Shown here: piece by piece, positions 23,319-31,371 of the stretch
Layout of the letters: each line of letters starts with the position of its first letter
Numbering within the stretch: position 1 is the first letter of the stretch
DNA from: Spirogloea muscicola
Lineage: Eukaryota > Streptophyta > Zygnematophyceae > Spirogloeales > Spirogloeaceae
Length of the DNA: 34,573 nucleotides
NCBI GenBank assembly: GCA_009602725.1
Contig: WELB01000036.1
Location: 741,031 to 775,603 of the forward strand
Direction: 5' to 3'
Made by a program: the position numbers and the translations under genes
The notes under the pieces: generated by a model
What the model was told of the DNA's origin: nothing
Database searches by the model: none
Seen by the model: only the letters and a program-made list of their open reading frames with translations

Positions 23319-25203
23319 ATGACGGAGGTCGCTGCGGATTTGCGCGCTGCTGTGCTACGGCGGTCGGCGGACCTGCGCCGCCAGAAGGAGTATGAGGCCG
23401 CCAAAGCTGGCCTCTCAGACAAGGCGCAGCCTGACAGCTGCCGGCATTCATGGCTAGTCCTGGCATTCATGGCACAGGGCTAGCAGGGCCTCTGGCTTGC
23501 AGGAAGGCGCTGAGGCTGGGAAGGGCGCCGTCCTGCGTGCAGGTCGCTGACGCTCAAGAGCGTGCGGCGGCTCCTTGAGGACGACCTCGGGCTGCCGGTG
23601 GGCGGCCTGGACGCCCACAAGCAGCTCGTGGGCGAGCTCGTGGACCAGGTGCCACTGCTCTCGGCCCTCACCCAGTTGCCGCTAGCTGTGGGGAGCCGGC
23701 AAGTGGGCCTGCTAGGGTTACAAGATGGTGAGATTATTCCCACAACAGTAGAAGCACTGGGACCTGCGCAGATTCTTGCGAAGCAGGAGCTGCCGGAGGA
23801 AGCAGCGCAGGTTGGGTCGGAGGCTGTGGAGGACGGCGACGTGGGTACGCGAAGCTCTGAGGTGGGAGAGGATGCGGAGCCAGCTGTAGTGTCGGCAGGT
23901 GTGGACGTTACAAAAGCGGAGGTTGTGGAGAGGACTGGGGAGGACGACGATGAGGACGAGGATGAGGAAGAGGACGAGGCGGCGGCTCCCATGCGGCGGC
24001 GGCGGCAGCAAAACGATGGCGAGTTGTCAAGCAGAAAGCAAGTGCCGATGAAGCGGAAAGCGTCCGACGGCAGTAAAGAGACAGGAAAACGAAGACAAGC
24101 ACCGCAGCCCAAGGTCTGACCCTGAGCCAGTCTTGAAGCTAAGGCCAACACTTAATCTTCTTGTCTTTACGACAGAGCACTCTTGATGGCCAACTAGAAA
24201 TTTGTGATTGGCTGCTACTTCCTGGCACCTAAGAATGGCCGGCAACGTGCCGAAGAGGTCTGCCAGCAGCCTAAGTGCGGGTTCTGTGACCTTGCCTGCA
24301 GGCTAAGCCGCCAGCGGCACCCAGAGCTGCGTATGGCCACGAGGTTGAGCGGCTCAAGGGCCTACTCCAAAGTGCTGGCATGAAGTAAGAAACAGAGGTT
24401 GCCCTGCTCTGTTACACAAGGCAGCTTCCTCCTGTGGATCACCCTCGCTTGAGAAGGTGTGCAGAAGAGCTTCTCCTGCAGCTGCGCCAGTTGTGACTTA
24501 GTGCTCCTTGGCACCACTTTGCAACCATGCGAGTGTGCAGGATCTCTCCAGCCGTGTACTCCAGGGTGAAGCGCGCGGATGAGGCAGAGCGGGAGAGTGT
24601 GCTGGAGGCAGAGCTCGTGCAGCTGCTCGCAAAGGAAGGCCTCTCGGCTGACGCCTCGGAGAAAGGTGCCAGTCCAGAGTGGACCTTTAGAGATATTTTG
24701 GCTGACTTAGGCCAACAGCTGAATAATATCTCGTGTGATTACAGATTTCAGCTTACCTAGAGGTATACAACTGATCACCTAATTCTACTCTCACATCTAC
24801 AATGCAACACAAACTTAGTACATGATTGATTGTCATGGGAAGAATTTATGTGGCTCTTCACTGGGCAATCTTGCAAACTTGGCGGCCCCTGGCTTGAGGC
24901 TGCTATTGTCATGCAGACTTGAAGCGAGTGAGAAAGCGGCTGGATACAGCCAAGGAGCTGGAGGGCATCGACACAAGCAACATCATTGATGAGCCGCGAG
25001 GTAGGCGGCGGGGGCCATCGGCTGGGCTTTTTGCAAGCCTGCCCCAGCGCAGCATCAACAAAGCAGACGACGAGAATGCTGACGACGAAGATGGCGAGGA
25101 TGGCGAAGATGTCTCGGGCGAGGACGAGGACGAGGACGAGGACGAAGACGAGGACGAGGATGAGGAGGAACCCAAGGACGTGGATGTAAATAGTAAACAA
25201 TAG
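23319..25203 (+). CDS. HIRIP3: HIRIP3/CHZ-family histone chaperone
   Basis: Probable nuclear chaperone for H2A(.Z)-H2B dimers. Exons 23319-23389, 23543-24113, 24302-24384, 24541-24665, 24917-25203 (TAG); in phase, GT-AG, 378 residues. The N-terminus carries the family's DEK_C-like segment (residues 25-55: SLTLKSVRRLLEDDLGLPV, then LDAHKQLV). A long variable middle holds an acidic run followed by a basic, NLS-like RKQVPMKRK stretch. Residues 226-315 contain the conserved block with ISPAVYSRVK and KEGLSADASEK, then the CHZ motif RVRKR...KELEGIDTSNII (about 287-307), followed by a GRRR patch and a very acidic DED-rich tail. Arabidopsis homologues have the same order. Exon 1 ends at a weak donor (GGA then GTATGA at 23390); the alternative of reading on leads to a stop before the conserved block and breaks phase. 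The start ATG at 23319 is chosen by homology length; an in-frame ATG at 23253 is less likely. Confidence 0.85.
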
Positions 25204-26447
25204 TAAAGGTCGAGCATTGCTAGAGAGCTAGCAGGGACAGCCGTGTCACCCCAGTCGTCATGGTGCACGTAGCAGGTGCCTTTTGACAATGTGTTCTTCT
25301 CGAGCTATTTTGTCAAACAAACGAAAGTGCCAGAAAATTTGGTACCACCTGTATGTACGGCAGGAGCCTTGCACAATGCTGATTCGATTGTTACTGGCCT
25401 GCACCATTAAATCCTCTTCAAGTTTCTTGGCGTCGTCATCTGTTCAAGATGGGATCCTACTTATGAAGGACTGGCGCGTGCTCTCTCACAACAGCAAGCA
25501 GCAATAGCTGCAACCCTCAGAAGTACTGCCACAGAAGCTCCACTCCGTATTCTGACAGTCATCAAGATTGACTCTGCAAGTAAAGCGCATGAACGAGACA
25601 CATAGACCGCCCAGCCAAGGCACTGACGAAAGGCGCGCGCTCAGAAGCAGGCCAGTACATGGCGTTCAATGACGACTCGCACTGCACACTTGTGCTGACC
25701 TACGACTCTTGCAACAGTAGCTGCAGGATGAAGATCTTGCAGTCCACCTCACGCATCCAGAAGGGGTAAGTCTGGATTGCTTCAGATAAGAGTTGAGTAC
25801 ACTGCTTCTGCTGCTTGCTGAGAATAAAGCTGTCGTTGGTGCAAATGGTAGCCACTACTCGTCGCCACTAGGGTGAAATGTGCCCCCTGCCAAGCGCTCC
25901 CGCGGCGGCCACCCTTCGTTAATTAGCCCCACTTTCTGCACTAGCTTTTGCCTGATTAGTGTATCGGCTCGATTTGGCCTCCCATTTTCAAATGAAAACC
26001 GCGCGCCTTCCCCATTCGACCTGGTGGAGGACCACGGGCCCTGGTCGACGTTGTTGTTACGGAGGCATATAAATGCCCAGCATCGACACACATCACTGGG
26101 CACGTAGTGGGCGGTGCAGAACAAAGAAAACTGCGGCACTACTCCGATTGCCCCCAATGCGATCAGCTCCTGCCAGCGGCAATCGACATCTTTGGCTGTC
26201 TGGGTCCTCGTTTCCACACTCTCCTTCAAAACATTGCCAATCTAGGCTACACTCGACGTGCAGATGTGTTTCCGGCTGAGATGGGCTTGCCAGCTGCATG
26301 TCTGTCGCTCTTGCGACGACGAGGTTCGGCCTGTTTGCAGCGTGCTCAGGCTAGTGCCTTGCAGCAGAAAGCTGGGCAAGCTCTAGTTGTTGGCAGAAGG
26401 GCTTCGTTTCTGGCATCTAGTATTTATGCATCGATTAGTGACCTTTA
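25204..26447. other. Intergenic interval 3' of the HIRIP3-like gene
   Basis: No gene recognised. A TATA-like ATATAAAT occurs at 26067-26074, upstream of an open frame without ATG (26107-26469, +) that matches nothing I know. Since gag remnants start about 1 kb further on, this stretch could include part of an old LTR, but I cannot define its ends. Confidence 0.4.
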
Positions 26448-26577
26448 TGTTATGACCCGTGGTTATTGAGCGGGTCAATCTGCTGTAGGTTATGTAGATC
26501 TTGGATGTGCTTGCCTTTGTACTTGGCCATTTGGCCTACATTTGTTTCTAATACACGGAATTTTTTCATTCTAACCC
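26448..26577 (+). mobile_element. Possible LTR 3' part of a Copia-like element
   Basis: An AT-richer block begins TGTTATGACCCG and ends in a TTCATTCTAACCCA-type sequence with TCTAATACAC shortly before, a layout common near the end of plant Copia LTRs. It lies about 620 bp upstream of a decayed gag on the same strand. A possible primer-binding-type TGGTGACACGAGAAC sits at 26694-26708. No second LTR was found, so this is weak. Confidence 0.25.
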
Positions 26578-26909
26578 AGAACTCTCGCAAAATCAGCCTA
26601 ACGTAATGTCCGCCGTTCCCGTACTACATCTGGTGCTCCCCTCCCTTTCTTCGGCAGGGGTGCGCTCTCTCCCCGGCTCATCTAGCTTACTATTGGTGAC
26701 ACGAGAACACTGAGAGCGCCCTGTTTGCCTAGCCCGTGCCTCCGCTACTATGTCTCCGAATATCCTCTGTATGGCTGACTTTCACAGCCGATCACAGCCA
26801 CTACTCGACCTGGAAGCGATGTTCTCTGATATTAGTAGTCGCAATCTCTCGTCCTCCCTCCCTGCTCACAGAGATCGTGCGCGTTGCTCGAACATGGCAC
26901 CCTCTTCTT

Positions 26910-26951
26910 TCTTCTGGGCTGGCCAATCACAGCCATCGCCCTCTACTGGAA
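26910..26951 (+). repeat. Dispersed repeat, second copy of the foldback left half
   Basis: Matches 20909-20950 with few differences: CTTCTGGGCTGGCC, then TCACAGCCATCGCCCTCTAC. An imperfect inverted partner of its first part (GCGATTGGCCCAGCAG) lies at 27019-27034, so the spacing of about 120 bp resembles the copy at 20914-21039. Confidence 0.6.
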
Positions 26952-27194
26952 GAGTCTTTCCCTCCCTTCCCTCTGTCCACTTGAAGGAGATGCCAAGACG
27001 CCAACTTCTTGCATGGTCGCGATTGGCCCAGCAGTCACACTAGCCTAGCTGGGACCACCGAGACCTCTTGTAGCGACAGGCAGATATCACAAACTGGTTG
27101 CGCGCTATCCTGCCGCTGCATTGCGCCGCCGCCACTGCAGCCGCTGCCGAGCACAGAAGCGGGGAGACCCGCTTCGGCGCTCCTCGCCACTCAC

Positions 27195-27860
27195 ATGGCT
27201 AGCCAAGGCCAGGAGGGCGCAAGTCTACATGGTGTCAGAGGGGGCCTCGAGGGCTTGAGGCAGTTTGATGGCAGCATCTGGACCATCTGGGAGGAGATGG
27301 TGGAACTGGCCATGGACCACCTTGATTTGCTGGCCATTCTATTAGAACGGAGGCAGAGCCGGTGTCGCAGAAAGACGATGCGGCTGCTTCTGAAGCGCAA
27401 CAGGAGTACAGGCGGGGGAAGACTCACTGCCCCTACCTTCTGAAGGGCAGCCTCATCGCTGCACAGCTGAGGCTGGTGGTTGGTAAGAAGACGCCCGCAG
27501 AGACGTGGTTCATTCGACAATTTGCAAAGATTATGAGAAACCTCGCAGATCAGTATCAGCATCAGTCTCCACAGTATGGCGTTGGATTCAGCGGAATCGA
27601 TATCCGCAAATGGACAGAGTGCGTGAGAAGGAGCAGAAGTTGGGCACAGTAGGGCAAGCCGTCTCTCCAGACATGATGGTGGCGCACCTGCTCCAAAGTC
27701 TCCCGCCGAAATACAATCACGCAATGGAGACGCTGCAGATCCACAAACCACCACTAGCGTTTGACGACTGTGTAGAGAGGTTACAGGGAAGATCTCCAAA
27801 GACAATGGGATTAGGATGAGTCCAAGTTAAAGATTATGCGCTCTATGCACATAGGGACCA
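27195..27860 (+). mobile_element. Decayed Copia-type retrotransposon gag (left copy)
   Basis: Conceptual reading gives a gag (UBN2-type) layout: an FDGSIWTIWEEM-like start after an ATG at 27195, a PAETW box, then SPDMMVAHLLQSLPPKY near 27670-27715 and a VERLQ end, followed by a glutamine-rich stretch. The frame changes at least twice (about 27350 and 27620) and a stop falls at 27817, so it is not functional. No protease, integrase or reverse transcriptase follows. It forms the left arm of an inverted pair with 28015-28640. Confidence 0.75.
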
Positions 27861-28014
27861 GCTGCAGTGGCAGCAGCGGCAGCCCTGGCAGTACCAGCAG
27901 CACGAACAGCAGCAGCAGCAGCAGCCCTGGCGACACAAATAGCAGCAGCAGCGGCAGTGACAATAACAGCCAAATTACACAAATTGTTCCAAAAAGGGAG
28001 GACGTCTGTAACTG
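27861..28014. repeat. CAG/GCA-rich spacer between inverted gag copies
   Basis: A run of CAG, CAA and GCA units interrupted by CCCTGG, in keeping with the glutamine-rich tail of the left gag copy. It forms the loop of the inverted pair. Confidence 0.7.
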
Positions 28015-28640
28015 CTGCTGGTCCCTACGTGCATAGAGCACATCAACTTCTAACTTGGACTCTTTCCGATCCCATTGTGTTTGGAGATCTCCAACTCCCT
28101 GTAGCCTCTCTACACGGTCGTCAACCGCTAGTGGTGGCTTGTGTGTCAGCAGCGTCTCCATTGTGTGTTTGTGTCTCGCCGGAGAACTTAGAAACAGGTG
28201 TGCCACCAGCATGTCTGGTGAGATGGCCTGCCCTGCTGCATCGAACTCCTGCGCCTTTTCACGCATTCTCAGGGCATACGATGATACAGAGATCTGTTGA
28301 ATTCATCGCCATACCGTGGAAACTCCTCAACAAGATGCTGATACTTACCTGCGAAGTCTTCTCGTACTACTCCTTGCACGGTGTCGCCCACGTCTCTGCA
28401 GTGTCTTCTTTCCCACCACCAGCCTCAGCTGTGCCGCAATGAGGCTGCGCGTTCAGAAGGTAAAGGCAGTGAGTCTGCCCCAGCTTGTACTTCTGAAGCG
28501 CTTTTGAAGCAGCCACGTCGTCCTCCTGCAACATTGGCTCTGTCCCCTGTAGAATGGCCATAGACCAAGGTGGTCCATAGCCAGCTCCACCATCTCCTTC
28601 TAGATGGTCCAGTGGGTGCCGTCAAAACATCTCTCACTGC
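28015..28640 (-). mobile_element. Decayed Copia-type retrotransposon gag (right, inverted copy)
   Basis: The minus strand repeats the left copy's order: FDGTHWTI, EMVELAMDHL, VAASKALQKY, SPDMLVAHLF, PPLAVDDRVERLQ, then YARRDQQQ. By eye it is roughly 75-80% identical to 27245-27860. An in-frame stop follows FDGTHWTI, and frameshifts and small deletions (near the TAETW box) disable it. The two copies share the break at the glutamine-rich end, so they are tail to tail. Confidence 0.72.
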
Positions 28641-29311
28641 GCTCCAACTTGCTCCCTCCCTCGCTACCTCCCCGCTCCCTCCTTTCCCTCCATCCCATTC
28701 CTAATATAGCCGTAATCACCTAGCTGTATGCACCTGGCTGGCGTTTACAGCCGCTCTTTCATTTCAGCAGCCGCACTGTTCTTCCTCGCTCTCGCTCGCT
28801 CACGCTCTCTCTCTCACTCTATCTCTGTCTGTCTCTGTCCCTGAGTCTGTCTTCCCTCTCTCTCTCCTCGCCTCTGGCAGCTGGCAGAAGTACTACCTGA
28901 GCACAGGAGATAATATGCAACGCTCTCGGCCATATTCTGGGGAAGGGCCCTTAGAGACCAAATTGGACGTGATTGGCATCTGGCCGGCACGTTCGACGCT
29001 GGCGCCGCACTCGCATCAGCACCGACCCGTCTCCGCTGCCAGGCCTGGGCTTTCAGCAGTGCGCACAGGCAAACAGGCAGCGGCGTAGCGTTCCATGGCT
29101 AAGACGTGGCTGCGGCCAGCCCCATCATGGTGCATGGAGAACGTGCCGACGCAGTACATTCCTGCCATCAGTTTAGGGTTTAGGCCTGCTCTGGCCAGAA
29201 AGGTCACCAGCTTCAACATCATGGCACAGTGAGAGTCCGGAACCTCTCAGGCCCCTGCATATGGCACAAGGCACCGGGAAGGATGCGGTCACGAAGAGCG
29301 GAGCCAAGGCA
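28641..29311. other. Intergenic interval with CT-rich tract
   Basis: Starts with CT-rich sequence (CTCCCTC units from about 28660), contains a CT/GT microsatellite-like tract at 28781-28874 and a telomere-like GTTTAGGGTTTAGG at 29171-29184. It includes the NOL12 3' flank. No gene was recognised. Confidence 0.55.
28781..28874. repeat. CT-rich low-complexity tract
   Basis: Nearly continuous pyrimidine-rich sequence of CT, CTCG and CTGT units, read directly. It lies in intergenic DNA between the inverted gag copy and NOL12. Confidence 0.85.
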
Positions 29312-30486
29312 CTAGCGCTTGGCACGCTTGCGCACGGGCCGCCCCTTGCCTTTGCCGCGCTTGCCGTGGCTGCCCCTCGCCTTGGAGCCCTTGGGCCGCC
29401 GCTGCGCGGTCAAGGAGGCGCGCTTCTTCTTGGCCTTGCCCCCAGCTGCCGCTGCCGCCTTCGCCTTTGGCAAGCGCCGCTGCCCCGGCGCCTGACCTGA
29501 GGCGCCGCCGTCCGTGCCACCGCTCTGGCCTCCAGCCACCCCGGCGGCGCCTCCGTCCCCTGCGGGCCTGCTTGCGTCATGGCTGCCACCGGCAGCCTCA
29601 TCCGCCTCGATGGGCGTCACCGTCACGACCATTGATGACGTCTCACCAACTTTGTACACCAGCGTCCCTGCCAAAGGCGAGGCAGCGCACCGATGACTCC
29701 GCATACTCTGCAATTTGCCAGCGGAACTCGATGCCACTTGATGCTTCTGGCACAGCTGCCGCAAGTGCACGCCAGAGCAGAGCGTGCGCTGGAGGGGGTG
29801 CGGCTGCGTGCTGGCCCACCTGCGGTATTCGCTGTAGCTTGGTCATCCTCCTCGCCACCCCCACCGGCGCCGCCCTGGCCGCCCTCCTCGCCGCCGTCCG
29901 CCTCGACCTCTGCCGTCTCGGCTCTCGCTGAGAGCAGCAGCTCCTTCTGCCGCTTCGCCTGCGCAGCCGCGCACAGTCCGTCCCAGGCAAGCCCCGCCAC
30001 GCGATGCTTGAGTCCAGCGAGCTCCAAGGCATGGCAAAGCGCGACGCCGAGCTTACACGGCCAGCGCCGCCGCCCACCTAGCGGGGAGGGGGCCTCCTCT
30101 TACCTCCTTGCGGGCCTGGATGCGCTTGAGGCGGTCGCGCGCCTCGCGCTGCTGCTCCGCCTCCTTCCGCCGCTGCTGCTTGCGCTTCCGGAACCCCGTC
30201 ACAAACTCCCTGCGCGGCAGCCATTGATGGCAAGGCCTGAGCTCCCCAGTCGGGCTTCCAGGAGGCGCTGCGCCGCCGCCAGCCACGGCCGCTGACCCAG
30301 AGCCCAAGCACGTGAGGCCCGACGGCGGCGGCGGCGGCGGCGGCGGTACCGGCGGGCGGCCTCGTCAAAGAGCGCGGGCGCGGCGGCGCGGTTGCGGCGC
30401 AGGCGCTTGGCGACGTGGTGCTCGGACGCCCGGCTGTCGTCGTCGCCGTCCGCCGCCTCGTCTTCCGCCACGCCGCCAGGCCGCAT
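29312..30486 (-). CDS. NOL12: Nucleolar protein 12 / RRP17 (rRNA processing)
   Basis: Small nucleolar protein of the NOL12/Nop25/Rrp17 family, needed for 60S rRNA maturation; the yeast member has 5'-3' exonuclease activity. Exons on the minus strand: 30486-30350, 30209-30104, 29958-29820, 29667-29312 (stop at 29314-29312); GT-AG and in phase, 245 residues. An in-frame TAG eight codons upstream supports the ATG at 30486. KRLRRNRAAAPALFDEAAR leads into the hallmark EFVTGFRKRKQQRRKEA (residues 47-63), a charged helix (RLKRIQARKE, AKRQKELLL), an acidic Gly/Glu-rich spacer and the second family motif VYKVGETSSMVVTVTPIE (131-148). The tail is strongly basic (GKRGKGKGRPVRKRAKR), as expected for nucleolar RNA binding. 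Transcription is divergent from the RRF gene, and telo-box/site II motifs lie upstream. Confidence 0.88.
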
Positions 30487-30570
30487 CGGGCCCTGCCCTG
30501 GCCTCGCCTACGCCGCGTCCACCGGAAGCGCCGGCACACCGGTAATGGCGCAGGGATACGCAGGCCCCTG

Positions 30571-30581
30571 AACCCTAAACC
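30571..30581 (+). promoter_or_regulatory. Telomere-like motif AACCCTAAACC
   Basis: Exact AACCCTAAACC, 85-95 bases upstream of the NOL12 start codon. It is a shifted form of the plant telo-box, so its function is less certain than that of the copy at 30693. Confidence 0.45.
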
Positions 30582-30597
30582 AAGCAGCCGTGCCCCT

Positions 30598-30603
30598 GGC
30601 CCA
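30598..30603 (-). promoter_or_regulatory. Site II element TGGGCC
   Basis: TGGGCC on the NOL12 strand, about 112-117 bases upstream of its ATG. Site II (TGGGCY) elements commonly pair with telo-boxes in plant genes for ribosomes and their assembly. A six-base match can arise by chance in GC-rich DNA. Confidence 0.4.
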
Positions 30604-30625
30604 GCGCCCGAACACGGGCAGCCCG

Positions 30626-30637
30626 GCGGCGGCGTCT

Positions 30638-30668
<31 letters not shown>
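30626..30668. repeat. GGC triplet repeat
   Basis: Nearly uninterrupted GGC units (with one TCT interruption) directly upstream of the telo-box, inside the NOL12 promoter region. Confidence 0.85.
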
Positions 30669-30692
30669 GGCAAAGGTGGGTAGGGCTTAGGA

Positions 30693-30701
30693 TTAGGGTT
30701 T
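30693..30701 (-). promoter_or_regulatory. Telo-box AAACCCTAA upstream of NOL12
   Basis: The minus strand reads AAACCCTAA exactly, 207-215 bases upstream of the NOL12 ATG. In plants this motif is enriched in promoters of ribosomal-protein and ribosome-biogenesis genes, which is NOL12's role. A transcription start was not located. Confidence 0.55.
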
Positions 30702-31370
30702 GGTTTGGGCTTTCCAAACAAGGCTTCTAGTTGCTGATTGATCTCGCTTTATGACTTGCACTTACTGACTAGAGATAACTGACAGCCCGCTTGCTGACGT
30801 CTCAAAGGCTAGCATCCTGCTTTTTGCGCCATCCGGCCCATCCAGACCCTTGTCCAATCCTCTGGGCTGGCCTCTCACAGGCACTGCTGTCAGAGTGGAG
30901 GAGCAATGTTTGATCATGATCCATCACACACAAAACAAAATGACTCATGGAAGCTCGCAGCTGACGCTCGTGCGCTTCCCTTCAGCGTTCCCCATGCATC
31001 ACGCATCAAGTACGCCTTCTCGCCAAGCTTTTCCGCTGCCTCGCTGTCTCCTCCTCTGTGCTTGCTGTATATGGACTCAGCCACCCATGAGACACTGCTG
31101 ACGAGTAGCCATGCTTCGTCCTTTTCGATCCCTTTCTTCTATTCGATGGAAGCTCAGAGGGCAGGCAGGCCGAGCATTGGCCGTTGGCTGCAGAGGCGGC
31201 TGAAAGATCTAGCTCTACTTAAACAAGGCGAGAGTTGTTAGTATTGTCGGCCAATGTGACGTCTCTGCACATGGCATTCAAGTCACCATGACACGAAAGT
31301 CATGCGGCTCAAAGAACCGGCAATGACAGTCCCTTTACTTTCCCTGCAATTGGTCACAAACCTTTAATTT

Positions 31371-31371
31371 N
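31371..31371. other. Unknown base (N), likely assembly join
   Basis: A single N where AT-rich intergenic sequence abruptly becomes GC-rich coding sequence in mid-codon, with neither a start codon nor a splice acceptor at the border. This suggests a collapsed gap rather than an ambiguous base. Confidence 0.8.

Larger units (their letters stand above)
30487..31370. other. Region between divergent NOL12 and RRF genes
   Basis: Begins with the NOL12 5' UTR/promoter: telo-box-like motifs (30571-30581, 30693-30701), a site II motif (30598-30603) and a GGC run (30626-30668). From about 30700 it becomes AT-richer, carries a diverged copy of the dispersed GGGCTGGCCTCTCACAG motif (30860-30882) and has no recognisable exon before the N at 31371. 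Confidence 0.5.

Noticed and set aside
23480-24151. Minus-strand serine-rich frame opposite HIRIP3-like exon 2
   Set aside because: The serine run is the complement of the acidic GAG/GAC tract; the plus strand carries conserved motifs and splice sites.
26107-26469. 120-codon + frame after a TATA-like site
   Set aside because: Begins without ATG and matches nothing recognisable; may be part of an old LTR or chance.
27861-28014. CRISPR-like or tandem array suggested by repeated CAG units
   Set aside because: Simple triplet repeats encoding a Gln-rich gag tail in a eukaryotic context; no repeat-spacer structure.
29171-29184. Telomere-like GTTTAGGGTTTAGG
   Set aside because: Only two units and located downstream of the NOL12 stop; too short to call an interstitial telomere and misplaced for a promoter element.
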